NCBI RefSeq assembly: GCF_018860545.1
Contig: NZ_JAHKPN010000039.1
Coordinates: 124,001-188,000, forward strand
Source of the DNA: Winogradskyella psychrotolerans
GTDB taxonomy: Bacteria; Bacteroidota; Bacteroidia; Flavobacteriales; Flavobacteriaceae
Length of the DNA: 64,000 nucleotides
Reading direction: 5' to 3'
The position numbers and the translations under genes were made by a program. The notes below the pieces were generated by a model. The model saw only the letters and a list, made by a program, of their open reading frames with translations, did no database searches and was not told the origin of the DNA. The first letter of the stretch is position 1, and each line of letters starts with the position of its first letter. Shown piece after piece: positions 36,544 through 45,502 of the stretch.

Positions 36544-37359
36544 TTATAAAACTATTTTTTTGCGAATTACGGAATTTGTATAAACATCCTCTAATTCTAC
36601 AATATAAACACCTTGTGATAGCCTTTTAGCTTCAATTATATAACTATTGTTATTAATTGAACCATTTAATATTGATTTACCAGAAATATCATAGACATTA
36701 TAATTAGTATTTTCAGGCAAATTATATAATCCTATTGAGTTATTTAAACCCACAATTCTAACGTTGTTTAGAGCGAACTGGTCAACACTTAAGGTTTGAC
36801 CTGCTTCAATAGCTTCTCCTGCAGTTGCATTATAAGCATATTCTTTAACCGTAAAACTATCACCAGATTCGCTTACATCTAATTTAGCCCAACCGTAATG
36901 TGTACTTCCTGCTATTTGAAAACGTAAACCGAGATATTTGTCAGTAGCACCACACCAATTACTATCTCCTACACCTAAATAACAACTAGCAAAATTAAGA
37001 GTTCCTCCAGAGTAAAATGTTGATTGACCAGAGCTTATTATAGCGCCATTATCTAAGGCAAAAGGATAGATATACGAGGGTTGTGAACCTAAAATGGAAT
37101 TAGAGCTATTTGAGGCATTATTAATTTGAACAAAATTATAAGCTCCTGCGTTCAATGTACCAGCATCAATATTAAAGTCAGCATTACCATCATTATCTAG
37201 ATCTAGACTATAATCAATTAAGCCACCACCTGTAAAATCAGGGTCAACATCTGTGTAAATGATTTGACCACTGACATCTGTTAAGCCAGCAATTGCGAGT
37301 GATAAAGCACCATAATTAGCAAGTTTCTTTGAGAAATTTTTAGAAGTAATTTTTTTCAT
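36544..37359 (-). CDS. Secreted T9SS cargo protein, function unknown
   Basis: A 271-residue protein. The long basic signal peptide (MKKITSKNFSKKLANYGALS...) ends near VSGQ. IDYSLDLDNDGNADFNIDAG resembles a calcium-binding Asp-rich loop. GLRFQIAGSTHYGWAKLDV is a recurrent motif of Bacteroidota exported proteins. The C-terminal 75 residues (NVYDISGKSILNGSI...LSQGVYIVELED) are a T9SS sorting tail. The two Cys (SCYLGVGDSNWC) may form a disulfide. No enzyme family recognised. Confidence 0.8.
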   Translation of the reverse strand: MKKITSKNFSKKLANYGALSLAIAGLTDVSGQIIYTDVDPDFTGGGLIDYSLDLDNDGNADFNIDAGTLNAGAYNFVQINNASNSSNSILGSQPSYIYPFALDNGAIISSGQSTFYSGGTLNFASCYLGVGDSNWCGATDKYLGLRFQIAGSTHYGWAKLDVSESGDSFTVKEYAYNATAGEAIEAGQTLSVDQFALNNVRIVGLNNSIGLYNLPENTNYNVYDISGKSILNGSINNNSYIIEAKRLSQGVYIVELEDVYTNSVIRKKIVL

Positions 37360-37498
37360 GTGATAATGAATTAAGAGTTAAAGACAGAAAAGTAATTATA
37401 AAAAGTGAATTTTATTGGGTTCTGGGTTTAAAACTTTAAGGTTTTTGATCGTTTTTGTGAGATTAGTAAAAAATGCAATTATTTTTACGGATATAATA

Positions 37499-37513
37499 TT
37501 TTTTTTTTTTTTT
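37499..37513. repeat. 15-nt poly-T tract in a divergent promoter region
   Basis: Fifteen consecutive T between the divergent T9SS gene and the phosphodiesterase-sulfotransferase operon. Such tracts are prone to length change and might alter promoter spacing. The 37360-37574 gap shows nothing else. Confidence 0.6.
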
Positions 37514-37574
37514 CAAAAATCTATAATTAGGTTTTAAGTATAATGTTTTGTTTTTTTATATAAAATTACTTTTT

Positions 37575-37736
37575 ATGGCTATAGATAAGGATGAATCAGT
37601 TAAATCAGAGAGTTTCAATGTAACAAAGAAAGGGTCTTTAGGATTACTTGCTTTTGGTGATATAGGATTGCGCGAATGGAGAAAGGTCAAAAACAATGTA
37701 GAAAAATCAAAGGTAATTACTGATGAAGAAAGATAA
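37575..37736 (+). CDS. 53-residue protein overlapping the phosphodiesterase-sulfotransferase gene
   Basis: A small cytosolic protein starting MAIDKDESVK (an upstream TTG start is rejected). It is charged at both ends with a hydrophobic patch GSLGLLAFGDIGLREWRKV in the middle. Its last 14 nt overlap the next gene in another frame, so the two are probably translationally coupled. No family recognised. A small partner or regulator of the large enzyme is inference. Confidence 0.7.
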   Translation: MAIDKDESVKSESFNVTKKGSLGLLAFGDIGLREWRKVKNNVEKSKVITDEER

Positions 37737-40323
37737 AGTGCTGTTAATAGGTTGGGATGCCGCAGATTGGAAAATTATAGGGCCACTTATGGCAAAAGGG
37801 CGTATGCCAGCATTAAAAAAATTAATAGATAGAGGTGTTTATGGTAATATGAGCACCATGAATCCTCCGTATTCCCCAATGCTTTGGAGTACTGTTGCTA
37901 CTGGTAAAACACCAGATAAGCATGGGGTTTTAGGGTTTATAGAGGTTTCTCCTGATAGAAAGGGTATTAGGCCTGTAACTGTAAATTCAAGAAAATCAAG
38001 GGCGTTATGGAATATTTTTCATAATCAAGGTTTAAAAAGTAATGTGGTTGGCTGGTGGCCTAGTTTTCCCGCAGAGCCAATAAATGGTGTTGTAGTTTCA
38101 GATAAATTTCAAAAAGTAAATAAAGATCCTAGTAAGAAGAGCCCAATTGTAAAAGGGACTATTCATCCATGGGATTTGGTTAAGGATATTCATGATTTAC
38201 GCTTGTTTCCTCATGAAGTTACAGAAGCTCATATTTTACCATTTATTCCTAGGGCAGCTGAGATAGACCAAGATAAAGAGCAAAGTTTATTTAGTTTTGC
38301 TAAGATGTTGGCAGAAAATACTTCGGTACATGCCGCAGCAACAAATCTTATGCGGACTACAGAATGGGATTTTATGGCCGTTTATTATGATTTGATTGAT
38401 CATTTTTGTCACGCTTTTATGAAATATCACCCACCAAAATTAAACCACATAGCACAAAATAAGTTTGAAATATATAAGGATACAATCCATGGTGCTTATA
38501 TGTATCAAGATATGATGCTTGAACGAATGGTTGACTTAGCAGGAGAAGACACTACGATTGTTGTAATGTCTGATCATGGTTATGAGTCTGGGAATAAGCG
38601 AATTCTAAAAATGCCTAAATATCCAGCGGCTCCAGCTTTAGAGCATCGTAAATTTGGAATGTTTGTGGCTGCTGGTCCTAATATTAAGAAAAATGAAAAA
38701 GTATTTGGTTTAAGCTTAATCGATGTGGCTCCAACCATTTTACAAATGTTTGGTTTGCCTGTTGGAAAAGATATGGATGGTAAAGTTGCTTTAGATATAT
38801 TTAAGAACCCTAAAAAGGTGAATTATATTGATAGTTGGGAGGATGTAAAAGGTGATTTTGGTGAACATAAGTCAGATTTAAGTGATTTGTTAGATGATGA
38901 AGAAGCTATGCAACAATTAATTGATTTGGGGTATATTGATAAACCTGATGATAATATTGAAGTAGCTGTACTTAAGACGAGTAGTGATTTAAGGCACAAC
39001 TTGGCGAGAGTGTTTTTAGGTAAAAAAGATTACTCAGAATCTAAACGAATTCTGTTAGAGTTGGTTAGTTATCAGTATCCTAAATACGATGAAAAGGCCT
39101 TTGAAGGTAAGAATAAAAATCTATTAGCGAGTCAAGGCTATAAAATTGGAGATCCTGTTGTGGATACAATTCCATATTATATGGATTTGCTTGCTATAGC
39201 ACTTTCAGAACATGATTATGATGTTGCAGAAGTCTATCTTAATAATTTACGAAATTTTGATAAAAAATTCGAACTTAATACTTCTGTGTCTGAAGCCAAA
39301 ATTTTATTAGGAAAAGGCAAAGTACACCTTGCTCTAAAGTGCTTGGAGGATGCCAAGAATAAAAAGCCAAATTCCCTAGTTTGGTATCAGATAGGTAAAA
39401 TATATAAACGATTAAGTCAGTATGAAAATGCTAAAGCTGCTTTTGAGTCTGCCTTAGATTATGAGATTGATAATGCAAAATCACATCAAGCATTAGCAGA
39501 TGTTTTAATTATGCTTAATGATTATGAAGAAGCTGCAGAACATGCATTAACAGCAATAGAGTTGGTTAAGTATTTTCCGGCAGCACATTACACTTTGGGG
39601 CAAGCTTTAGAAAAGTTAGGGGATTTAGAAAATGCTAAAAAAGCCTATGAAACTGCTTCCAAGTTAAAACCAAAGGACCATCAAAGAGCGGAACAAGCCA
39701 TTGAAAATATTAATGAAAAACTTGGTGAACCTATAAGTTTAAATGATAAAGCAGAATATAAATATAGAAAAGATCAAATAGTAATTGTTTCTGGTCTACC
39801 GCGTTCTGGTACGTCTGTAATGATGCAAATGCTTAATAATGGAGGTATAGATGTCTTAACCGATGGAAATAGAAAATCTGATGAATCAAACCCTAAAGGG
39901 TATTTTGAGTATGATCCTGTAATGGCTTTACATAAAGATAATTCTTGGTTGGGAAAGGCGCAGAATAAAACTGTAAAGGTAGTGGCGCCATTACTAAAAT
40001 TTTTAGATCCTAAATATAGGTATAAGGTTATTTTTATGAATAGAGATTTAACCGAAGTTGTGAAATCTCAGCAAAAAATGGTCGGTAAAAATTCTGAAAT
40101 ATTACCTATTAAACTTTTTGAATCCTATAATAAACATTTAAGCCAAGTAGAAGTTTGGAAGGATAATGAACCAGGTGTAGAGCTTATTTACTTAGATTTT
40201 AAAGAGGTGCTCTTCAATACAGATGAAGTTTTAGATAAAGTGACATCTTTTATAGGTGTAGATTTAGATAAAACTAAAATGATTAAAAGCATAGACAAAA
40301 CACTATATAGAAACAAATCCTAA
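37723..40323 (+). CDS. Alkaline phosphatase-superfamily phosphodiesterase fused to TPRs and a sulfotransferase
   Basis: An 866-residue protein without a signal peptide. Residues 1-390 are a type I phosphodiesterase/alkaline phosphatase fold with metal ligands Asp12 (GWDAADW), Asp226/His230 (DHFCH), Asp284/His285 (SDHGYESG) and His308, and Ser51 (PPYSPMLW) as likely nucleophile. No CxPxR sulfatase motif is present. Residues about 500-675 are TPR helices. Residues about 683-866 are a sulfotransferase with PAPS P-loop GLPRSGTS and downstream NRDLTEVVKSQ. It may couple removal and transfer of phosphate or sulfate groups on one substrate. Substrate unknown. Confidence 0.85.
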   Translation: MKKDKVLLIGWDAADWKIIGPLMAKGRMPALKKLIDRGVYGNMSTMNPPYSPMLWSTVATGKTPDKHGVLGFIEVSPDRKGIRPVTVNSRKSRALWNIFHNQGLKSNVVGWWPSFPAEPINGVVVSDKFQKVNKDPSKKSPIVKGTIHPWDLVKDIHDLRLFPHEVTEAHILPFIPRAAEIDQDKEQSLFSFAKMLAENTSVHAAATNLMRTTEWDFMAVYYDLIDHFCHAFMKYHPPKLNHIAQNKFEIYKDTIHGAYMYQDMMLERMVDLAGEDTTIVVMSDHGYESGNKRILKMPKYPAAPALEHRKFGMFVAAGPNIKKNEKVFGLSLIDVAPTILQMFGLPVGKDMDGKVALDIFKNPKKVNYIDSWEDVKGDFGEHKSDLSDLLDDEEAMQQLIDLGYIDKPDDNIEVAVLKTSSDLRHNLARVFLGKKDYSESKRILLELVSYQYPKYDEKAFEGKNKNLLASQGYKIGDPVVDTIPYYMDLLAIALSEHDYDVAEVYLNNLRNFDKKFELNTSVSEAKILLGKGKVHLALKCLEDAKNKKPNSLVWYQIGKIYKRLSQYENAKAAFESALDYEIDNAKSHQALADVLIMLNDYEEAAEHALTAIELVKYFPAAHYTLGQALEKLGDLENAKKAYETASKLKPKDHQRAEQAIENINEKLGEPISLNDKAEYKYRKDQIVIVSGLPRSGTSVMMQMLNNGGIDVLTDGNRKSDESNPKGYFEYDPVMALHKDNSWLGKAQNKTVKVVAPLLKFLDPKYRYKVIFMNRDLTEVVKSQQKMVGKNSEILPIKLFESYNKHLSQVEVWKDNEPGVELIYLDFKEVLFNTDEVLDKVTSFIGVDLDKTKMIKSIDKTLYRNKS

Positions 40324-40389
40324 ATTTAAGTTGTAAAATAGTTTATCAAAAGCATTTTTAGTAGGTTTGTTTTTATATGTATTTTGCTT

Positions 40390-41367
40390 TTGAAAATAAC
40401 TGAACAGATAAAATTACCTATTGCTTACGAGATGGATCTTTTTGAACAAAAGTTTCAACTCTCTATGGCTAGTAAGGTCGCACTGCTTAATCGGATTACT
40501 CATTATATCGTAAACCGAAAGGGGAAGCAAATGCGACCAATGTTTGTGTTTTTAGTGGCTAAAATGATGAATAATGGTGAGGTTAGTGAACGGACCTATA
40601 GAGGTGCTTCGGTAATAGAACTTATTCATACAGCCACATTGGTTCATGATGATGTGGTAGATGATAGTAACCGAAGACGCGGTTTCTTTTCAATTAACGC
40701 CCTCTGGAAAAATAAGATTGCCGTTCTCATTGGTGATTTTTTACTCTCTAAAGGGTTATTACTTTCTATTGATAATAATGATTTCGATTTACTAAAAATT
40801 ATCTCTGTTGCTGTTCGTGAAATGAGTGAAGGAGAATTACTTCAGATAGAAAAAGCGAGACAACTCGATATCACTGAAGAGATATATTACGAAATCATCC
40901 GACAAAAAACAGCTACTTTAATAGCGGCTTGTTGTAGTCTTGGGGCTGCTTCCGTAAAACCGAATTCTCGAGAAGTAGAAACCATGCGCAAGTTTGGTGA
41001 ATTGATTGGTATGGCATTTCAGATTAAAGATGATTTGTTCGATTATGGAAAAGAAGCTATTGGCAAACCAACAGGTATAGATATTAAGGAGCAAAAAATG
41101 ACCTTGCCTTTAATATATGTCTTAAATAACTGTACCAAGAAAGATAAAAAATGGTTAATTAATTCGGTTAAGAATCATAATAAAGATAAAAAGCGGGTTA
41201 ATGAAGTTATTGCTTTTGTCAAAGCTAACGGAGGTTTGGATTATGCAGTAGCTAAGATGAAAGCATTTCAAGAAGAAGCCTTAAATATATTAGCAAATTA
41301 CCCAGAGTCACCATACAAAGCATCTCTTAAGCTGATGGTCGATTATGTTATTGATAGAAAAAAATAG
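40390..41367 (+). CDS. Polyprenyl diphosphate synthase
   Basis: A 325-residue trans-prenyltransferase, likely making the quinone side chain. Both Asp-rich motifs are present: LVHDDVVDDSNRRRG and QIKDDLFDYG. The family N-terminus (MKITEQIKLPIAYEMDLFE) begins at a TTG codon at 40390. No ATG exists upstream in frame and the first in-frame ATG would remove conserved residues, so TTG is preferred. It follows the sulfotransferase fusion by 66 nt. Confidence 0.9.
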   Translation: MKITEQIKLPIAYEMDLFEQKFQLSMASKVALLNRITHYIVNRKGKQMRPMFVFLVAKMMNNGEVSERTYRGASVIELIHTATLVHDDVVDDSNRRRGFFSINALWKNKIAVLIGDFLLSKGLLLSIDNNDFDLLKIISVAVREMSEGELLQIEKARQLDITEEIYYEIIRQKTATLIAACCSLGAASVKPNSREVETMRKFGELIGMAFQIKDDLFDYGKEAIGKPTGIDIKEQKMTLPLIYVLNNCTKKDKKWLINSVKNHNKDKKRVNEVIAFVKANGGLDYAVAKMKAFQEEALNILANYPESPYKASLKLMVDYVIDRKK

Positions 41368-41370
41368 AAC

Positions 41371-42645
41371 TTAAAACAAGTCTAAATTAATTATGTTGTC
41401 ATCGTTTGGGAGGTACTCATAGCATCTCCAAAAAATGTCACCACCACCATTATATTTCCATACGACATCATTATTAGGTGTTACCTCCCAAAAGCCATAA
41501 TCTCCTTCTGTAATAAGGGTGTTTCCATTTTGTAAGCGTACAGCACCAGAAACCCGACCAAAATAAAAGTCCGTATCAGTAAAACTCCAAACTATTACTG
41601 GTTCGTTATTTGTATTTGGGAGTAGGGAAAAATTGTCGGGTAAATCTAGTTCGAAAACCGTTGATTGACTTACATCATTACCATTTCCATATACCAAAAT
41701 GTTTCCTGCCCCAGGTTCATTATCTTCTAATAAATTTGGGAAATGGTTATTGTAAAATAAACGTTGTCCTTGAGTATTTTTGTAAGCTTCAGGATTACCG
41801 AATCTATAAATTAGGTTACCACCTTTATCGTAATTTCCACCAGAATTTGAAGCTGCTTGTGCTGTCGTTGTGCTGTGATCTATGACCCAAACTTCATTGT
41901 AATAATTAACACTCAAATAGATAACGTTCTTGTTGGCGTCATAATCGAGGCCATTGGCGTGCATAATATCACCATTATCAACAAGGTCGTAATTAATATC
42001 AATGAGTTGAGGGTTGTCACTTACATTACCATAGTTCGGTAAGGTGTTAAATTTGTCTTGAATAATATGATCAAAACTATGCCACTCCCATACTATTTGA
42101 TTTGTGCTAGGGTTAACTTCAACTAGAACTTCTGGAAAAATATCAGTTGTAACTGTGTCCACACCTGCTAGAGCCGCTTCAATACTGTTAATTTTTTCCC
42201 AAGCAATAAATAATACATTACCATTTGGTAGTATTTCAACATCATGGTGAGCAATCGTATTCTCAGAGGCATAGTTATATTCCCATTCCGTAGTGCCATC
42301 AGGGTTTAAGATTTTCAATAATCCTCCGTAACCACCAAAAGATATGTCTGGATTACTAGATTTAAAAATGCCTAATAACTTACCGTCTGAAAGAATTTCT
42401 AAATCATTCCCTAAATTTTCTTCAAAGGTCCATTCGTGTACCTTAAAACCTTCTTTATTTAATAAATAAGATGTTTCTGAGCCATTTTTAATAGCTAAAA
42501 CATAGCCGTTTTGGATAAGGTCACCATCGTATACTTCTACGTTTTCCGATAAAACTACAGGTGTAATGGGGTGGTCATCATCGTTATTGCAGCTAAGGAG
42601 TATAAGCGAAACTATAATAGAAGGAAGAATTGATAAATATTTCAT
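41371..42645 (-). CDS. Arylsulfotransferase (ASST)-like lipoprotein
   Basis: A 424-residue lipoprotein (lipobox LLSC, Cys19, then Asn-Asp-rich spacer). The body is a propeller with ASST-type repeats: HHDVEILPNGNVLFIAWE, MHANGLDYDANKNVIYLSVNY, VVWKYNGGG. ASST enzymes move sulfate between phenolic groups without PAPS. A histidine in HANGLDYD fits the catalytic-region pattern, but I cannot confirm the active site. It is convergent with the prenyl synthase, 1 kb from the sulfotransferase fusion. It could also be a non-catalytic propeller. Confidence 0.75.
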   Translation of the reverse strand: MKYLSILPSIIVSLILLSCNNDDDHPITPVVLSENVEVYDGDLIQNGYVLAIKNGSETSYLLNKEGFKVHEWTFEENLGNDLEILSDGKLLGIFKSSNPDISFGGYGGLLKILNPDGTTEWEYNYASENTIAHHDVEILPNGNVLFIAWEKINSIEAALAGVDTVTTDIFPEVLVEVNPSTNQIVWEWHSFDHIIQDKFNTLPNYGNVSDNPQLIDINYDLVDNGDIMHANGLDYDANKNVIYLSVNYYNEVWVIDHSTTTAQAASNSGGNYDKGGNLIYRFGNPEAYKNTQGQRLFYNNHFPNLLEDNEPGAGNILVYGNGNDVSQSTVFELDLPDNFSLLPNTNNEPVIVWSFTDTDFYFGRVSGAVRLQNGNTLITEGDYGFWEVTPNNDVVWKYNGGGDIFWRCYEYLPNDDNIINLDLF

Positions 42646-42827
42646 TTAAGTTTTTATGGTAAAATTAAGTGTAATATTTCTATGAATAGGTTATAACAAC
42701 TAAATTTATTAATTTTTATAAAAGGCTAGTGTGAGAGTTGTTACTATTTAAAAGTAATATTTTTTGAGTGTTAAAAATATAAAAACCAGTTATTTAGGTA
42801 TTTTTTGAGATATTTTTCACGTCCCAA

Positions 42828-42856
42828 GCAACCCTTGGCTACAAAATTGCGTCTTT
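42828..42856 (+). promoter_or_regulatory. Probable ECF sigma-dependent autoregulatory promoter
   Basis: GCAACC (42828-42833) and GCGTCTTT (42849-42856), 15-16 nt apart, resemble ECF -35 (AACC) and -10 (CGTC) elements and precede the sigma factor gene by 45 nt. Similar GCAACC...CGTCTAT sites precede ECF sigma genes in other Bacteroidota, from memory. The remainder of the 42646-42901 gap is AT-rich with no gene. Confidence 0.55.
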
Positions 42857-42901
42857 ATAAGTAGAAAGGCATCTGAACGTATTCAGAATTTAAACCCAAC
42901 C

Positions 42902-43465
42902 ATGAAAGTTATACAGCTTCATAAAAACGAAACAAAACTTATAGAGCGCGCTGTGAATAAAAATCGCGAGGCACAGCATATAATGTACGAGCTACATGCT
43001 CCAAAAATGTTGAGTGTTTGCAGATACTATATTAAGGATGTGCACCAAGCTGAAGAAGTAATGTTGAATGGTTTTTTTAAAGTGTTTAAATATTTGAAGA
43101 CTTATAAACATGAAGGTAGTTTTGAAGGTTGGATAAGGCGAATTATGGTAAGAGAATCCATATCCTATTTGAGGCAAAAAAAGAAAATTGAATTTGCTGT
43201 TGAAGATGATTATTTAGATGAAGGCTCATCAAACAACATTAATACCAATATCGAAGTTGAAGAGATACAACAACTTATAGATAGTTTGCCGGAGGGTTAC
43301 CGAATGATCTTTGTAATGTATGCGATAGAAGGGTACAAACACAATGAAATTGCAGAATTGTTAAAAATTTCTGAAGGCACTTCTAAATCACAACTATTTA
43401 AAGCACGACAGATGCTTCAGAAGAAATTAAAAGAATTAAATAACAGCAGTTATGGCACCAATTAA
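42902..43465 (+). CDS. ECF RNA polymerase sigma factor
   Basis: A 187-residue sigma-70 family protein. Sigma-2 region: ELHAPKMLSVCRYYIKDVHQAEEVMLNGFFKVFKYL. Sigma-4 region: SLPEGYRMIFVMYAIEGYKHNEIAELLKISEGTSKSQL. The 14-nt overlap with the next gene, a single-helix membrane protein, indicates a sigma/anti-sigma pair. The targets probably include the operon itself. Confidence 0.92.
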   Translation: MKVIQLHKNETKLIERAVNKNREAQHIMYELHAPKMLSVCRYYIKDVHQAEEVMLNGFFKVFKYLKTYKHEGSFEGWIRRIMVRESISYLRQKKKIEFAVEDDYLDEGSSNNINTNIEVEEIQQLIDSLPEGYRMIFVMYAIEGYKHNEIAELLKISEGTSKSQLFKARQMLQKKLKELNNSSYGTN

Positions 43466-44237
43466 GTTTGAAGAAAATATAAAAGATAAGCTAGAACAGC
43501 GGACGTTGCAACCATCATCAGAGAGTTGGTCTAAACTATCTGAGCGTCTAGATGCGGAAGATAATAAATCAAAAAAACCAATCTTCTGGTGGTTAAGTAT
43601 AGCTGCAGGATTATTAATTATGATAGCGATATCAACACAGTTTTTTAGTACTAATGAATCGGAAACCGTGTTGCCTCAAATGGTAGAAGAGGAGGTTATT
43701 AATGAGCAGTTAAATAATAAACAACTAGAACCTATTCAAGAAGAAGCCGTAGAAATCGTCAATGAAGACTATAGTATTGAAGAAGTAAAGGGAACATTGC
43801 CAACGGTTAAAGAATCCAAAATTATAGATCACAAAAAAGTGATTCAGAAAAAGGCAGAGCCAAAAACTCAACTTGCCAATCAAAGTCAAACAGTTGAAGA
43901 ACCTGTTACTTTAAATCCGCAAGAGCAATTACATAATGAAGCACACCGTCTTTTAGAAGAGGCAAAACTAAAAATAGCGGCTGCGGAAGCTGTGGCGACA
44001 ATTAATTCTGATGAAATAGCGGTTACAGATCAAGAAATTGATTCTTTATTGAAAATCGCAAGCAAAGAACTTTTTAAGGACAACCTAAAAAATGAAACTT
44101 TAATAGCTATAGATGCAAATGCTTTATTAATGAGTGTTGAAGACGAAATGGGACAATCCTTTAGAAGCCGAGTTTTTGAAGCGTTAAAAGAGAGTTACAA
44201 AACGGTAAAAACAGCAGTTGCAGATCGCAATAATTAA
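43452..44237 (+). CDS. Probable anti-sigma factor, single membrane helix
   Basis: A 261-residue protein. The cytosolic N-terminus (FEENIKDKLEQRTLQPSSESWSKLSERL) resembles Bacteroidota anti-sigma starts. A membrane helix spans residues about 45-65 (WWLSIAAGLLIMIAIS). The long periplasmic part is Glu/Lys-rich and partly coiled-coil. The gene overlaps the sigma gene, so its role is inferred from position and topology. No zinc-binding HxxxCxxC is present. Confidence 0.7.
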   Translation: MAPIKFEENIKDKLEQRTLQPSSESWSKLSERLDAEDNKSKKPIFWWLSIAAGLLIMIAISTQFFSTNESETVLPQMVEEEVINEQLNNKQLEPIQEEAVEIVNEDYSIEEVKGTLPTVKESKIIDHKKVIQKKAEPKTQLANQSQTVEEPVTLNPQEQLHNEAHRLLEEAKLKIAAAEAVATINSDEIAVTDQEIDSLLKIASKELFKDNLKNETLIAIDANALLMSVEDEMGQSFRSRVFEALKESYKTVKTAVADRNN

Positions 44238-44326
44238 GTCCCCTTAAAAAAGTGATCTCTTTAAGAGACTCTAGAAAAAGAATCAAATTAAACATCAATA
44301 ATCAATAAATCAAAAAACGAACAATT

Positions 44327-45424
44327 ATGAATACAATTACAAGAGTAGTAGTAGGCCTAGTGATAGCACTAACATTTACAACAGCACAAGCCCAAGACAC
44401 GAAGATTGACAGCACCCAAATCTCATCAAATCAACTAAAAATTGATACACTTAAACAACTCAAAACAACTATTGAGAATGAAGAGCGTGAATTTTTAAAA
44501 TCTGAAATAGCTGTAATTAATCAACGATTAGATGATGGTGACATATCGGCGTCTGAAGCAGAAAATTTAAAAAAAGAAGCCGCAAAAAATAGAGCGTTAA
44601 ATATCGAAAATCGTTTAGCTATCATAGATAATAAAATAGCATTATTAGAGCGAAACGAGTCGGGTTATAACGTTGAAGAAGGTGATGGAGATGGATTTGT
44701 GCTTAGAATCGGTGGAGGCGAAGAAGACAAAGAAAGCTTTGTTTATTTTGGTGAAAAATCTAATGATAAGCCGAGAAAATACGACCGACGTACAACAACA
44801 AATGTAGTTTTCGCATTAGGTTTTAATAATGCTATAATTGAAGGGCAGAGTTTAAACGATTCTCCATACAAAATTGGAAGTTCTGATTTCTTTGAATTAG
44901 GTTATGCGTGGAAAACAAGACTTTTTGAAAACACTAATTTTTGGAGATTAAAATATGGTTTCTCTTTTCAGTGGAATAAATTTGAAATGGAGGATAATAA
45001 TTATTTAGTGAATACTGATGGTGAAATTTCACTTCAAGAATTTCCTTCAGACTTAAATAAGGCAAAGTTTAGAACTACAAACTTAGTATTTCCAATGCAC
45101 ATAGAATTTGGGCCTTCTAAAAAGATTGAAAAAGACGATTACTTTAGATATTCAACGTACAAAAAATTAAAAGTTGGTTTAGGTGGTTATGCTGGTCTTA
45201 ATATTGGTAGCATGCAAAAACTAAAGTACAAGGAAGATGGAGATAGAATAAAAAATAAGCAACGTGGTGGTTTTGAAGTTAACGATTTTGTATACGGATT
45301 AAGTGGATATATAGCTTTGGGAGATATTGCTTTATATGTAAAGTATGATCTTAGCCCCGTGTTTAAAGATCAACTAATAGATCAGAATAATATTTCAGTA
45401 GGAATACGTTTCGATATGGATTAA
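44327..45424 (+). CDS. Outer membrane beta-barrel protein with N-terminal coiled coil
   Basis: A 365-residue protein with signal peptide ending AQAQ. Residues about 35-115 are helical and charged (QLKTTIENEEREFLKSEIAVI...). Residues about 155-365 show alternating amphipathic beta strands and end VGIRFDMD. It follows the sigma/anti-sigma pair by 89 nt and is plausibly a target or partner of that stress module. No porin family is recognised. Confidence 0.7.
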   Translation: MNTITRVVVGLVIALTFTTAQAQDTKIDSTQISSNQLKIDTLKQLKTTIENEEREFLKSEIAVINQRLDDGDISASEAENLKKEAAKNRALNIENRLAIIDNKIALLERNESGYNVEEGDGDGFVLRIGGGEEDKESFVYFGEKSNDKPRKYDRRTTTNVVFALGFNNAIIEGQSLNDSPYKIGSSDFFELGYAWKTRLFENTNFWRLKYGFSFQWNKFEMEDNNYLVNTDGEISLQEFPSDLNKAKFRTTNLVFPMHIEFGPSKKIEKDDYFRYSTYKKLKVGLGGYAGLNIGSMQKLKYKEDGDRIKNKQRGGFEVNDFVYGLSGYIALGDIALYVKYDLSPVFKDQLIDQNNISVGIRFDMD

Positions 45425-45427
45425 TTC

Positions 45428-45453
45428 ATCAATCAATCAATCAATCAATCAAT
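45428..45453. repeat. ATCA tetranucleotide repeat (about 6.5 copies)
   Basis: A perfect tandem run just after the stop codon of the outer membrane protein. It lies outside coding sequence, so slippage would not shift the frame. Confidence 0.8.
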
Positions 45454-45467
45454 TTTTGAGTGTTAAG

Positions 45468-45499
45468 AAGCCTTAATCTGTAATGGATTGAGGCTTTTT
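45468..45499 (+). terminator. Terminator after the membrane protein gene
   Basis: AAGCCTTAATC pairs with GATTGAGGCTT with one G-U, followed by TTT. It abuts the convergent SMR gene. Confidence 0.8.
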
Positions 45500-45502
45500 G
45501 TT

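Noticed and set aside
37723..38900. Sulfatase assignment for the N-terminal domain
   Set aside because: The CxPxR/SxPxR formylglycine motif is absent; the nucleophile region PPYSPMLW fits phosphodiesterase members.
37723..40323. Fusion caused by a sequencing frameshift
   Set aside because: All three domains are in one uninterrupted frame with TPR linker sequence between them, so an artefact is unlikely from this sequence alone.
45428..45453. ATCA repeat as a contingency locus
   Set aside because: It lies after the stop codon and before a terminator, so length change should have little effect.
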